The notes: generated by a model not told the origin, from the sequence alone. A stretch of 64,000 nucleotides of DNA from Myxococcus stipitatus (GCF_037414475.1 NZ_CP147913.1:62001-126000); one strand, 5' to 3'. Positions 29,709 to 41,228 are shown, numbered from the stretch's first letter. Translations and numbers: made by a program.

Positions 29709-30185
29709 GATGCTCCTGATGCTGGGCATCCCCGGGGGTGGGAATGCGGCCTCGCCCTCTCAGGTCGCGAGAAGTGGCGGCGCTCACTTCGTAGCGGCCG
29801 GGGACAGGGGTGCCCAATCAAGCCTGTCGATGTCGGTCATCGACACGCGACCAGGTCCCCACCTGTAGCCAGTCCCGCCACAACTCCATGGACGTTGTAG
29901 CGCCCGGCGCCACGCTTCCCGCCTCCAGGCCCGCGGCGCGTCCGAGTGCGGGAGCATGGGCACACCCGCTGCAAGGTGTCGCGGTTGCCACACGGTCGGG
30001 AGCAACCCACCACGGCCGTGAGCTCCGTGTCGCAAGGGGGGCCTGGGGGGCGGAGCGGGGGGACGCGGGGCCCGGACGGTCTCCACCGTGCCGGGCTTCC
30101 GCGGGGGCGTTCCAAGCAAGCCCGTCATCGGGTGCGGCTGGATGACCGAAGTTCGTCACCGTTCGGTCGTGGTATCTTGGGGCAC
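29709..30185. other. 477-base intergenic region
   Basis: GC-rich, between the divergent hydrolase and sigma54-activator genes. Open frames on both strands lack ribosome sites and recognisable sequence. No sigma54 -24/-12 element was found. The only structure noted is the inverted repeat at 30144-30168. Both flanking promoters must be here. Confidence 0.6.
30144..30168. promoter_or_regulatory. Inverted repeat upstream of the FHA-sigma54 activator
   Basis: Perfect 7-bp arms GACCGAA/TTCGGTC around an 11-base spacer, 18 bases before the start codon. It could be a protein-binding site or a hairpin in the leader; unproven. Confidence 0.4.
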
Positions 30186-31604
<1,419 letters not shown>

Positions 31605-31607
31605 GCC

Positions 31608-32993
31608 TCAGCGCCGACCGGTGATGCGGGACCAGATGGCTCCGCCACCGGGCAACGGCGCCGCGAGGAACCCCGACTCCAGGTCTCGCAGCGCCGGCTC
31701 GGTGGCGACCAGCCCCGACCCGGAGGAGTCCGCCACCCAGCCTGGCAGGTGCATCAAGCTGCCACCGCCACTAGTGCGGCCCTCGGAAGTGGAGTGCCGG
31801 TCCACATGGACGGTGATGGCCAACTCCACGGCCTCCTCGGAAGCACGAGCCCCCTCGAGCAGCTCCAGGGCCGCGGCCAGCACCCGCTCCCGCACCGCGC
31901 GCTCGGAGTCCACATCGTCCGGCAGAGGCGCGAGCGCCATGAGACAGCCGCTCCCCTCCACCCGCACCTCAAGCCCCGCGCCCCGGACGAGCGCGCCCGT
32001 GCGCTCCAGCAACGAATCCATCCGCTCCAGCAACTCCGCATCTGGAGTGCGTGAGAGACGGGCCTCCGCGTAGAGCGCCACGGCATGGCCCACCAGCTCC
32101 CGTGGCCGCCCTCCGCCCACCGCGCGGCGCAGGTCCTCCAGGAACAGGCCCACGTCCGGGTAGCGGTCCTCGCGCCGCTTCGCGAGACACCGCAGCACCA
32201 CGTCATCCAGCGCCGCGGGAACAGGAGCACGCTCGGCGGGACGAGGCGGTGGTGCGTGGAGATGCTGCTCCTCCACCTCGTGGCGCGTGGCACCCTGGAA
32301 CGGCGGCTGTCCCGTGACGAGCTGGAACAGGAGCACCCCCAGCGCATAGAGGTCCGTGCGCGCATCGGGCACCTCGCCGCGAATCTGCTCCGGCGCCATG
32401 GACAACGGCGTGCCCAGGGCCACACCCGTGTGCGTCAGCGAGGAGGCGCCCGGTGCATCCGGCGTGAGCCCTTTCGCCACGCCGAAGTCGACGAGCTTCA
32501 CCAACAGCGTCTCGCCGCTGCCCGACAGCTTCATCACGTTCTGGGCCTTGAGGTCGCGGTGGACGACACCCGCGGCGTGGGCGACACGCAGCGCCGCGCC
32601 CACCTGCTCCAACACCTCCAAGGCCTCACGCGAAGCGAGGGGACCTCGCGCGGCCAGCTCCGCCGCCAGGTCCCTGCCCTCCAGCCACTCCATGGCGATG
32701 AAGGGCCGGCCGTCGGCAAGCTCGCCGTAATCGAGCACCCCGACGATGTGGGGATGACTCAAGCGCTGGAGCGTGGCCGCCTCGCGGCGGAAGCGGCGCA
32801 GCGAGGTGTCCGACGTGGACGCCGGAGTCGGAAGCACCTTCAGCGCCGCGAGCGAGCCACCACTCACGTCCCGAGCCCGGTAGAGCGTGGAGAGCAAGCC
32901 TCGGTAGTGGACACGCTCCACCACCCATCGGCCCACCAACGCTCCGGGCCTCAGCTCCTCGCCATAGAGCGACTCCACGCCTCCGGTGGTCAT
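31608..32993 (-). CDS. Ser/Thr protein kinase with degenerate glycine loop
   Basis: 461 residues. Kinase domain about 18-290: Lys52 (AALKVL), HRDLKAQN with Asp147, DFG at 169-171 and MAPEQ. The glycine-rich loop is unusual ('VHYRGLLSTLYRA', only one Gly instead of GxGxxG). After the kinase come about 150 residues resembling a degenerate class III cyclase-like region, ending in a loop-rich tail. No membrane helix, so cytoplasmic. The start lies 3 bases after the stop of the lipoprotein gene upstream, so they are probably one transcript. It converges with the FHA-sigma54 activator. Confidence 0.9.
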   Translation of the reverse strand: MTTGGVESLYGEELRPGALVGRWVVERVHYRGLLSTLYRARDVSGGSLAALKVLPTPASTSDTSLRRFRREAATLQRLSHPHIVGVLDYGELADGRPFIAMEWLEGRDLAAELAARGPLASREALEVLEQVGAALRVAHAAGVVHRDLKAQNVMKLSGSGETLLVKLVDFGVAKGLTPDAPGASSLTHTGVALGTPLSMAPEQIRGEVPDARTDLYALGVLLFQLVTGQPPFQGATRHEVEEQHLHAPPPRPAERAPVPAALDDVVLRCLAKRREDRYPDVGLFLEDLRRAVGGGRPRELVGHAVALYAEARLSRTPDAELLERMDSLLERTGALVRGAGLEVRVEGSGCLMALAPLPDDVDSERAVRERVLAAALELLEGARASEEAVELAITVHVDRHSTSEGRTSGGGSLMHLPGWVADSSGSGLVATEPALRDLESGFLAAPLPGGGAIWSRITGRR

Positions 32994-32996
32994 GGG

Positions 32997-34493
32997 TCAG
33001 TACTTCCCTCTCGGCTTTCTCGCACGGTCGCAGAGCTTGTCCGCGTCCGGCCCCGACACGGGTCCGCAAGGCTCATGAAGGAACGTGGTCACCGGCTCCA
33101 ACCACAGGCGGCCTTGAGGGTCCTTGCACCGCTCGAAGTCACCGTCGCCCTTCACCATCAACCCATCGTTCAATTCGCACCTGCCCGACTTGGGATTGGA
33201 GTCAGGCCCCCAGCAAGGCCCCGCGACAGTGGCCGCGCAGTTGGCACCCGAGTTCGGCAAGGCACAGACGCGGTGCGTGGAGTAGGCGGAGCCGCTCGCC
33301 CAGGACGGGTCATAGCAGGAGTACATCTTGCGGTAGATGGCGCCCGGGATCTCCACATCATCTCCCACGACGACGAACTTCGACTGGTCGCCGAACTTCA
33401 CCTCTTCCACGTAGACCTCGGTGGCCAGGGCCTTCTTGTCGAAGATGTTGCCGTAGAACGCGCCCTCACGCATGCCATAGACCTGCGCCTCCGACAGGGC
33501 ATACGCCTGGGGTGACGTGGACGTGGTTGCCACGCTCGCGACACCTGCGTCCTCGCTGTTCCAGGGCGCCGTCATCACGCTGTAGTAGCCCCGGCTCGGA
33601 CAGGTGAACGACACCACCGGGTCCGTGCCAGCACAGCTTCCATCGCCTTCCGCCAGGACCTCGCTGGAGTCGGAGTCACAGCCCACGACACCCGAGCACA
33701 CCCGCAGCACCATCCGGCTTCCCGCGCTCGCGCCCAGCGCCGAGCCCGGACACGAGACGGAACCTCCGGCTCCGACCCAGACAGTCGCGCCCGGCGTACA
33801 CGCGCCAATGCCATCGCCCGTCCAGCCACAGGTGCGCTGCGCGCCAGTCTCGGCCATCGTGCAGTCGTTGAAGCTGGCCAGCTTCTGCGCCGAGACGGGG
33901 TCGTACTCCGCCGGCCGCGTCACCGGCTCCAGATAGAAGACGTTCGGGTCGCCCTGAACCTCGCCGCGGATGGACAGCTCCACGCGGCGGCCCAGCGCGT
34001 TGTTGCGCGCGAGGAGACACGCGGAGACGCGATTGAGGCACTCCTGCGTGGGCGGTGAGTACAGCCACTTCGGGCACAGGCCCGCATTGCCGCCCCAGAC
34101 CCGAGGGCCCGCGGCAGGAGTCTTCGGGTTGAAGTACCAGAGCGTCTGGTTGGGCCCCAGCGCGCAGCTCACCAGGTACTCCATGAACTTCTGCGCGTCG
34201 GGATCATGCAGCTGCTTGGAGATGTGCGGATGGCCTCCCAGCGGCGTGGCGTCGAAGAGGGAATCCAGGCTCGACGTCGCCAGCAGCGTCGTCGCGGCCC
34301 CGTTGGTGCCGATGGCGTTGAGGACCAGCGCATCCGTGGACAGCGAATTGGCGATGCGGATCTCCGCACCACTCTCCCCCACCTCGCTCTCCGGAGCGTG
34401 GGCCGGCGCGACCTCTCCTCCGCCACATCCAGCCACGGCCCACAGCAACAACGACACAACCCACGACGGGGGGCGACGGACAGTGACACCCAT
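32997..34493 (-). CDS. Cysteine-rich lipoprotein of unknown function
   Basis: 498 residues from the ATG at 34493, which has GGAGGAG 5 bases upstream. The signal ends AVAGC (lipid Cys23). The mature part has many cysteines, in 'NDCTMAETGAQRTCGW', 'RVCSGVVGCDSD' and 'GANCAATVAGPCWG' among others, so disulfides are expected and it probably faces the periplasm or surface. Myxobacteria carry many such proteins; no domain is recognised. It is read just before the Ser/Thr kinase gene (3-base gap), which suggests a link between an envelope protein and the kinase. Confidence 0.8.
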   Translation of the reverse strand: MGVTVRRPPSWVVSLLLWAVAGCGGGEVAPAHAPESEVGESGAEIRIANSLSTDALVLNAIGTNGAATTLLATSSLDSLFDATPLGGHPHISKQLHDPDAQKFMEYLVSCALGPNQTLWYFNPKTPAAGPRVWGGNAGLCPKWLYSPPTQECLNRVSACLLARNNALGRRVELSIRGEVQGDPNVFYLEPVTRPAEYDPVSAQKLASFNDCTMAETGAQRTCGWTGDGIGACTPGATVWVGAGGSVSCPGSALGASAGSRMVLRVCSGVVGCDSDSSEVLAEGDGSCAGTDPVVSFTCPSRGYYSVMTAPWNSEDAGVASVATTSTSPQAYALSEAQVYGMREGAFYGNIFDKKALATEVYVEEVKFGDQSKFVVVGDDVEIPGAIYRKMYSCYDPSWASGSAYSTHRVCALPNSGANCAATVAGPCWGPDSNPKSGRCELNDGLMVKGDGDFERCKDPQGRLWLEPVTTFLHEPCGPVSGPDADKLCDRARKPRGKY

Positions 34494-34657
34494 GGACGCT
34501 CCTCCAGTAAAGCACACGAAAGTGGGGAAATGCACCTTCCGGAAGCACGCCTCAGGCCAGCCGACTCGGAATCCCAGGGCCACTGCGAGGAACTATCTGG
34601 GAGGTTACCCGCTGTAACTGTTCACGTCACATGCAGACGCGTTTGTAGCGGCCGGGG

Positions 34658-37600
34658 CTACAGACGCGGGGGCACGTCGCGGAGCGACTCCAGCCGGGGG
34701 CGCCACAAGGGCGCGGCGGACACGGCGCTCTCGGCCTCGGCCAGCCATGCCAGGCCCTCGGCATGGGCACCCGCGGCGAAGGCGGAACGGGCCGCTTGCA
34801 GGAGCAGCTCCGCCTTCTCGTCGGGCGAAGCCAGCTCCCGAGCTTCTTCCTCGAGGACTCGCCAGGCCTGGCCTTCTCGCGCCTCCGTGCCGGCCTTCGA
34901 CTCTCGCACCTGGAGCTCCACCAGCCGGCGCATGACCGCGGTGGGCGGCAAGGAATCCGGAGGACAGTGGGCCTCAATCCAGCGCAACTGCCGCGACGCC
35001 TCGTCCATGTCCCCCAGGGCCGCGCCGATACGCGCGAGCAGGAGCGCGTCCACGGGCACGGGATGTTCGAGGAAGAAGCGCACGCCCAGTTCATGTGCGC
35101 GACGCGCCAGCGGGAGGGCCTCTTCGAGCCGCCCTTGCATGTAGAGCACCTCCGCCAGGTTGAAGGTAGACCAGCGCTCCACCTGGGCATGGCCCAGCTC
35201 ACGGCCCAACGCCATGGCGCGGCGCAGGTCTTCTTCCATGCGCACCACATCTCCCTGCCCCAACCACAACAGCACGCGGTTGATGAGAGCCGCGGCAAGG
35301 TGCAGCGAATCCCCCGCGGCCTCGCAGCGGACCAGGGCTTCCTCGAAACGTGTAGCGGCCTCGTCCGTGCGCTGGAGGAACGTGAGCGCGGAGCCGAGCA
35401 TCGCGAGCGCCACGACGAGCGTCTCATGCTCACGCGCGCGCTCGGCGCCTTCGACCACGGAGTCGAGGACCCGCGCCGCCGCCCCCCACTCACCCTGGCG
35501 AACGTGCAGACGGCCTCGGGCCAACGAGCAGCGCAGCGACAATCGAGGGTCGTCGAGGTGCTCGATTCGCTCCAGCGCCTCGCGTGCGCGGTCCGTCGAC
35601 CCCGCGGTGTCCTCCATCCAGTCGCGCGCCGTGGCTTCTTCCAACAACAGGTCGACGATCAGCGACTTGTCACCCCGGCGCTCGGCGAGGACGCGCGCGG
35701 AGGCCAGGTCACCGAGCCCCTCCTCGAAACGTTGGAGGCGATGCCGCACCCGACCTCGTCCGGCCAACGCGAGCGAACGGCGCTCCAGGTCCTCTTCCGC
35801 GAGCAGCGCGAGCGCTCGGGTGTAGTGCTGCTCCGCCTCCACGGATTGGTGCGCGCGACGAGCCTCCTCCGCCAGGTTGAGGAACGCATTGGCGGCCTCC
35901 TCGTGTGCACCGCAAGCCGCGGCATGGTGCGCGCGACGACGGCGCTCGCCCGGAGAATCTCCCGGCGTGGCCATGCGCGCGGCGGCGTGCAGCGCGCGGC
36001 GGGCCGATGGGGGCAGCAGGGCCTCGAGTGCTTCTCGAAGCAGCGGATGCCGGAAGGCGAAGCGGCCCAATCCCATGGGACGCAGCAGTCCGGCGCGAGC
36101 CAATCGCTGGAGCCCCGCTCCGGCGTCGAGTGACGTGGCCACGCCGACGAGTTCCTCGCGCGGAGACACGTGACGCAGCGCGGAGTCCACGCGAGAGACG
36201 TCCAGCTCCGTGCCCAGCACCGCGCACAAGCGGGCCAGGACACCGTGCGCCTCGGGCAACCCCGCGAGCAGGCGCGTGGCGAGCCGTTGGAACAGCGGCG
36301 TCACCGACACGTCCAGCAAGGCATCCGGCGCGATGTACCAACCCCCACCGGGTGCGGCCCTCAGCGCGCCCGCGGTCCTCAGCGCCACGCCGAGCTCCAC
36401 CAGGGACAAGGGAACACCTTGAGCGAGCTGCTCCAGTCGCGCCAGCACGGGCTCGGGGATGTGCTCCGCGGGACGCAGCAGATGCAGGAGCACCGTGCGG
36501 CTGGCCTCGGGAGACAACGGCGGCAGGACGTAGCGGGATGGATGAGCGCTGCGCTCACCGAGATGCGGTCGAAGCCCCAGCAGCGCGGGCCGAGCCACGA
36601 CGCAGACCCACAAGGGCGAGGACGTCCCCGCGAGCGTGGCCACCTCGAGCGCATCGAGGCTGGTCGGGTCCGCCAAGTGCGCGTCATCCAGCAACAGCAC
36701 GCGAGGAGTCTCGCGAGCCCTGAGCCGCAGTGCCTCCGCGAGCCAGCGAGCCGCCGCGTGGCGAGCATCCGCGAGTGGAACAGCGCGGGTGCGAGGAACC
36801 TCGGGAAGCGGCGACGTGCCATCCGCGACGGAGGCCCGCAGTGCCTCCAGCAATGCCTCTGGTGCTCCCACATCCGGAGCCGAGGCGCGCAGGCGGAAGA
36901 CTTGAGCGCGACCCGCCCCCTCCAATCTCGCGGCCAGCGCCTCCAGGACCCGGGACTTCCCCAACCCCACATCACCCGTGAGGACCGAGAAGCCCGGCAC
37001 ACCATGCGCAAGACAGCGCATGGCGTCGTGCTCCAGTTGGTCCAGCAAGGCCTCGCGCCCCATGAGCGGAGGTGGCTCCGACACCGAGCTGGATGCGGCG
37101 CTATCGAGCAGGCGCAGACGTCCCGAGGACGCCGAAGACTCGATGGACGAGGCCACATCATGCGCCACGGCCTCGGTGTCGCTCGGGCTCAATCGCGTGG
37201 CGGCGGCGTCGGTGACACGCGTCTCCCCCGGCACCCATTCGGTAGGCCACCACTCCGGCGAGGCATCCAGCGCCGGCCCCGCCAGGCGCAGCGTGGAGGT
37301 CCCCGCATGGACGTGCAGCTCCGCGAGGTGGAGGACCGCCGCGCCCTCACCGTTCTCCAGCAATCTGCGCGCGGTGAGTGCGGCCGCGCGGACGTTCGCC
37401 TCGGCGGTGAGCGACTCGGCGAAGGCGATGACATAGCCACCGGGCTTCACTCGCGCGAGGATGCCGCCTCTCGGCTCGATGGCGGACAGCACCGCGTCCA
37501 CCGACAACGGTGCATTCAAGCCGAGCAGCGCCACTTGCCGAGGTCCTGCCCCTGTCGACGGCGGAAGCAAGGCCGCCTGTTCACTCGGCGGGACGACACT

Positions 37601-38536
37601 CGCGGACGCGGCGCCGAGGCAGGCCGCATCAAACGCGGCGAGCACCTCGGCTGCACGGGAGAAACGCTCGAGGGGCGACTTGGCCAGGCACGTCCTGAGG
37701 ACCTCATCCAGCGCGGGAGGAATCTCCGCGCGCTCGGAGACACGCGGAGGTCTCAAGCTGACGTGGCCGTGGCGGATCTGCTCGGGACTGCCGACGAACG
37801 GAGGTGCCCCCGTGAGAAGTTCGAAGAGGAGGACTCCCAGCGAGTAGATGTCGGCCGGCGTGTTCGCGAGACGCGCGTCGAGACACTGCTCCGGGGACAT
37901 GTAGAGCGGCGTGCCCAAACGCTGCCCCGCGGGTGTCATTCCAGGAGGAACATCGTCCGCCGGGCCATCGCCCTCGCCGTCGAGGAATCGCGCGAGGCCC
38001 AGGTCGAGGAGACTGAGCGTGCCGCCCTCGCGAAGGAAGACATTCTCGGGCTTGAGGTCGCGGTGGGCCACTCCCACCGAGTGCGTGCGCTCCAACGCGG
38101 AGCACAGACCTCGGAGCATCTCGCGCACCCGCGGCAGCGATGCGGCGCCCGTCCCAGGGAGCGCGGCCATCCACGTCGCGAGCGTCTGCCCGTGCAGATG
38201 CTCCATCACCAGGAAGGGCCGGCCGCGAGCCACGCCGTGCTCGAACAACTCCGGCACGGTGGGAGCCCCCACGCGGCGCAGCGCGCTGGCCTCGCGTGCG
38301 AAGCGCTCGTGATGCGCCCCCCGCCCCAGCTTGAGGGCCACCTCGAGGCCGTCCGAATCCCTGTACGCGGTGAAGACTTGCGAGAAGCCTCCGCTGCCCA
38401 GGAGCGCGGCGCCGCGCACGCCAGGAACGTCCGCGAGTGGCAGCGCCTCGGAGGAGACGGAACCAAGAGCTCGCGTCCCGTGCACGGGACAGGCCGCGCC
38501 CAGGGGAAGGCGGCGGTGACAGTTCGGACAACGCAT
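34658..38536 (-). CDS. Giant Ser/Thr kinase with zinc ribbon, ATPase and TPR domains
   Basis: 1292 residues from the ATG at 38536. A small zinc ribbon (Cys3, Cys6, Cys16, His19) opens the protein. The kinase domain (about 40-310) has GSGGFSQVF, Lys69, HRD with Asp160, and DLG (Asp178) in place of DFG. A cyclase-like remnant spans about 350-470. An AAA/STAND-type ATPase has Walker A 'GDVGLGKS' (Lys527) and 'VLLLDDAHLADP'. The C-terminal ~450 residues are TPR-like helical repeats. The layout matches large PknB-ATPase sensors of myxobacteria. Its start is 16 bases after the OPT transporter stop, so co-transcription is likely. Confidence 0.92.
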   Translation of the reverse strand: MRCPNCHRRLPLGAACPVHGTRALGSVSSEALPLADVPGVRGAALLGSGGFSQVFTAYRDSDGLEVALKLGRGAHHERFAREASALRRVGAPTVPELFEHGVARGRPFLVMEHLHGQTLATWMAALPGTGAASLPRVREMLRGLCSALERTHSVGVAHRDLKPENVFLREGGTLSLLDLGLARFLDGEGDGPADDVPPGMTPAGQRLGTPLYMSPEQCLDARLANTPADIYSLGVLLFELLTGAPPFVGSPEQIRHGHVSLRPPRVSERAEIPPALDEVLRTCLAKSPLERFSRAAEVLAAFDAACLGAASASVVPPSEQAALLPPSTGAGPRQVALLGLNAPLSVDAVLSAIEPRGGILARVKPGGYVIAFAESLTAEANVRAAALTARRLLENGEGAAVLHLAELHVHAGTSTLRLAGPALDASPEWWPTEWVPGETRVTDAAATRLSPSDTEAVAHDVASSIESSASSGRLRLLDSAASSSVSEPPPLMGREALLDQLEHDAMRCLAHGVPGFSVLTGDVGLGKSRVLEALAARLEGAGRAQVFRLRASAPDVGAPEALLEALRASVADGTSPLPEVPRTRAVPLADARHAAARWLAEALRLRARETPRVLLLDDAHLADPTSLDALEVATLAGTSSPLWVCVVARPALLGLRPHLGERSAHPSRYVLPPLSPEASRTVLLHLLRPAEHIPEPVLARLEQLAQGVPLSLVELGVALRTAGALRAAPGGGWYIAPDALLDVSVTPLFQRLATRLLAGLPEAHGVLARLCAVLGTELDVSRVDSALRHVSPREELVGVATSLDAGAGLQRLARAGLLRPMGLGRFAFRHPLLREALEALLPPSARRALHAAARMATPGDSPGERRRRAHHAAACGAHEEAANAFLNLAEEARRAHQSVEAEQHYTRALALLAEEDLERRSLALAGRGRVRHRLQRFEEGLGDLASARVLAERRGDKSLIVDLLLEEATARDWMEDTAGSTDRAREALERIEHLDDPRLSLRCSLARGRLHVRQGEWGAAARVLDSVVEGAERAREHETLVVALAMLGSALTFLQRTDEAATRFEEALVRCEAAGDSLHLAAALINRVLLWLGQGDVVRMEEDLRRAMALGRELGHAQVERWSTFNLAEVLYMQGRLEEALPLARRAHELGVRFFLEHPVPVDALLLARIGAALGDMDEASRQLRWIEAHCPPDSLPPTAVMRRLVELQVRESKAGTEAREGQAWRVLEEEARELASPDEKAELLLQAARSAFAAGAHAEGLAWLAEAESAVSAAPLWRPRLESLRDVPPRL

Positions 38537-38552
38537 CAGTGGGACGTGCAGG

Positions 38553-40436
38553 CTACCAGAGCGACTGTGACAGCACGATGGCGACACCCACCAATCCCTC
38601 CCCCGCGATGGCGCCCGCCGCGAGCGTCACCACCCGGCCTTCCAGCGTCGTGGATTTCACGTATCCCGAAATCGCGGAGACACATCCACCCAGGAAGAGC
38701 CCCAGCGCATACGAGGGGGGCAGCAGACACGCCAGTCCCATCCCGAGGGGCGAGGGAACCCAGCGTCGCAAGCGAGAAGGCACGACTCGCTCGGCGAGTA
38801 CGAGGATGGCCGCGCCCAGTGCGGCCCACCCGATGGCGGCGCGCGTCGCCGGCTCCAGGGTCCCCAATCCCGAGGACAGCACCCGCGCCACGCTCGCGGT
38901 GATGAAGGCGGCGGGGGCCGGAAAGCGCTCACCGCCCAGGGCTTCGCGGTCAGGCACGAGCAGGAAGAACAGCGGAACGACAACGATGGCGCCCACCGCC
39001 GAGCCCAGCAACTGCGCCAGGAACAGGCGGCGCGGATGAGCGCCCAGGAGGTGACCTGTCTTCAAGTCGGTGAGGAGGTCCGCGGACGATGAAGCCGCGT
39101 TGACGGTGATGCCCGCCGTGGCGAGGTTGGCGGTGACCTGGTTGGGCAACAGCACGCCGTACGTGAGCTGCGTCACCTGGCTGAGCGCGCCCACGGGCGT
39201 GGCATCGGTCTCACCCGTGACGCGGCAGGAGATGAGGCACAACACGAAGGACAACGCGATGGCGAGCGCGGCATGCGCGAATGGGACACCAAAGCTCCCA
39301 TGCGCCACGGCCAGGACCGCGGGCACGAGGACGCACAGTCCCGCGATGAGCCACCACCGTGGCACTTGAAGCGCGTCCACTGGATGAGGAGGCGCGTCGC
39401 CGCGCGCGAACCATCCGCGCAAGGCGCGGCGAAGGACACGGCCATCGAGGATGAACTGGAGCAGCGAGGCCGTGGCGAGCGCGGCGGCCCCGGGCCACAA
39501 GCTCCACTCGAGGAAGGCACCTGACTCCGCGAACACGAGCCCCGAGCCGAGTACGCGCGGAGCCACGAGCCCATGGATGAGCAGCGCGCCCAGCATCAGC
39601 GAGGTCGTGGTGCGAGGCCCCAGCAGGACTCCCGCGCCCACGGGAAGCAGGCTCGACTCCAGCGCGAACCCCAACCGCTCCAGGGAAAATCCCCCCCAGG
39701 TGCCAGGGAACGGAATCGACGTGGGAAGCCGAGCGAGCCCATCGCGAAACAGCGTGACGAATCCCGACACCGCCCCGCCCCATCCGAGCATGCGCAGCCG
39801 AGGGCGCGCCTCCGAGTCCGTCGAGTGCAGCGCGCGGATGGTGGTCGCCGCCGCGGTACCCGAGGCGAATGGAAGCTGCTCATGGTCGACGAGCCGCCGC
39901 TTGAACGGCACGGCGAAGAGGACTCCCAGCGCGGACAGGAAGAACGTCCACGCGAGCAGTGTCGAGCCGGAGGGATGGTGTCCGGTGACGATGAGCCACG
40001 CGCCCTGCACGGAGACGAGCGCGCCCCCCGTGGCATACCCCGCCGCCGAGGCCACCGTCTGCGCGTTGCACGTCTCCAACGTGGACAGCGGCGTGCCCGC
40101 GAGTGAAGGCGAGAGCCGGCGAAGGAGTCCATGCGACGCATGGGCGAGCAACGCCGCGGTGATTGCAACGCCGAACGCGAGCCCCGTCTTGAGCCCCACG
40201 TAGAGGTTGGTCGCACAGGTGACGACGCCGATGGCGGCGCCCAGCAGCACGGAGCGGAGCGTGAACTGCGGCAGCCGGTCCGCTTGATAGACGTGGGTGA
40301 GCCAGTAGGAATCCGTGGCCTCGGCGGAGTCTCCAGGGATGCTCAGCAACGTCAGGGAAGCGGGAGACGGAGCCTGGGGGGACTCGGCCGTCTCGGGCGA
40401 GGCTTGCGGAGAGGACAAGGCCATGGGCCACCCCAT
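38553..40436 (-). CDS. OPT-family oligopeptide transporter
   Basis: 627 residues with about 14-16 hydrophobic helices. The family sequence 'TLRSVLLGAAIGVVTCATNLYVGLKTGLAFG' is near the N-terminus, and 'LETCNAQTVASAAGYATGG' and 'LPNQVTANLATAGITVNAASSSADLLTDLKTGHLLG' also fit the bacterial OPT branch. These proteins import peptides or metal chelates with protons. The start may be the ATG at 40436 or 40424; neither has a strong ribosome site. It is the first gene of a probable operon with the giant kinase. Substrate unknown. Confidence 0.93.
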   Translation of the reverse strand: MGWPMALSSPQASPETAESPQAPSPASLTLLSIPGDSAEATDSYWLTHVYQADRLPQFTLRSVLLGAAIGVVTCATNLYVGLKTGLAFGVAITAALLAHASHGLLRRLSPSLAGTPLSTLETCNAQTVASAAGYATGGALVSVQGAWLIVTGHHPSGSTLLAWTFFLSALGVLFAVPFKRRLVDHEQLPFASGTAAATTIRALHSTDSEARPRLRMLGWGGAVSGFVTLFRDGLARLPTSIPFPGTWGGFSLERLGFALESSLLPVGAGVLLGPRTTTSLMLGALLIHGLVAPRVLGSGLVFAESGAFLEWSLWPGAAALATASLLQFILDGRVLRRALRGWFARGDAPPHPVDALQVPRWWLIAGLCVLVPAVLAVAHGSFGVPFAHAALAIALSFVLCLISCRVTGETDATPVGALSQVTQLTYGVLLPNQVTANLATAGITVNAASSSADLLTDLKTGHLLGAHPRRLFLAQLLGSAVGAIVVVPLFFLLVPDREALGGERFPAPAAFITASVARVLSSGLGTLEPATRAAIGWAALGAAILVLAERVVPSRLRRWVPSPLGMGLACLLPPSYALGLFLGGCVSAISGYVKSTTLEGRVVTLAAGAIAGEGLVGVAIVLSQSLW

Positions 40437-40454
40437 CTTTTCATTGTGGCCCCG

Positions 40455-41228
40455 TCAGGACGAGCCCCCTCCCCCGAGAGAACGGCGCTGCACGGCGATC
40501 ATCAGCAGGTAGCGGTCCGGCGCTTCGGGCAGATACCGCTCCAGATGGAGCCCCTCGGGGCGGAAGCCGAGCTCGTCGAGGAACCTGAACACGCGATGGG
40601 CCGCGACGTCGTCCCTCAAGGCGCACTCCAACGTGGCGAAGAGCGAGGGTGGAACCTCCTCGCGCCGTGCCCCGGGAGGCGTCCGTCGTCCGGGCCGCAC
40701 TCGAAACCCCACCTCCCCCACGAGGTGCCCATTCGCGAAGTCGAGGGTGCGCACATAGCCACTGGTGAGCACGCGAGCTCCCCTGCGTTCGAGCAGCTTC
40801 TTGTGGGCGAGGATTTCCGAGCGGAAGGGCAAGAGCCCCTCGGGGACACGCGCGGGGAACCAGAGGAGCACGGAGGGCTCGGCCCAGTGCTCCAGGTGTA
40901 CCCGAGGCCATGAGGGCTTCAGGCCTTGCAGGTACTGGTCGGCGACTTGGAGGGACAGCAGACGCGCCGACATCTCCTGTCGCCAGGTCGTGAGCAAGGC
41001 TTCGCGTGAGCGATCATCTTTCCGGAGGAAGTCCCGGATGGCACGAAGGGAGATTCCCGCCGCGCGCAGGCTTCCGAGGAAGCGGGCCTCGGCCACCTGC
41101 TCGGGTGCATAGGACCGGTAGCCGTTCTCCCGGCGCTGCGCCGGAACGAGCAATCCCTTTCGCTCGTAGAAGCGAAGGGCGCTCGGAGAGATGCCGCAGC
41201 GGTCTGCGAAGGCGGAAATCGACAGCAT
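40455..41228 (-). CDS. MerR-family regulator with effector-binding C-terminal domain
   Basis: 257 residues from the ATG at 41228. The MerR helix-turn-helix is clear at 1-70 ('ISAFADRCGISPSALRFYE', 'LRAAGISLRAIRDFL'), followed by a coiled coil and a domain with GyrI/BmrR-like strand pattern ('SGYVRTLDFANGHLVGEVGF'). Such regulators sense aromatic or cationic compounds and twist the target promoter. It is divergent from a GyrI-like protein gene, 77 bases away, with a 10-bp-spaced direct repeat between them. No metal-binding cysteine pair of the MerR/CueR kind was seen. Confidence 0.9.
   Translation of the reverse strand: MLSISAFADRCGISPSALRFYERKGLLVPAQRRENGYRSYAPEQVAEARFLGSLRAAGISLRAIRDFLRKDDRSREALLTTWRQEMSARLLSLQVADQYLQGLKPSWPRVHLEHWAEPSVLLWFPARVPEGLLPFRSEILAHKKLLERRGARVLTSGYVRTLDFANGHLVGEVGFRVRPGRRTPPGARREEVPPSLFATLECALRDDVAAHRVFRFLDELGFRPEGLHLERYLPEAPDRYLLMIAVQRRSLGGGGSS

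Noticed and set aside
30130-30185. Sigma54 promoter in front of the FHA-sigma54 activator
   Set aside because: No TGGCAC-N5-TTGC-like element was found.
36170-38902. 910-codon plus-strand frame opposite the giant kinase
   Set aside because: Arg/Gly/His-rich translation with no domain, opposite a protein with clear kinase and ATPase motifs.
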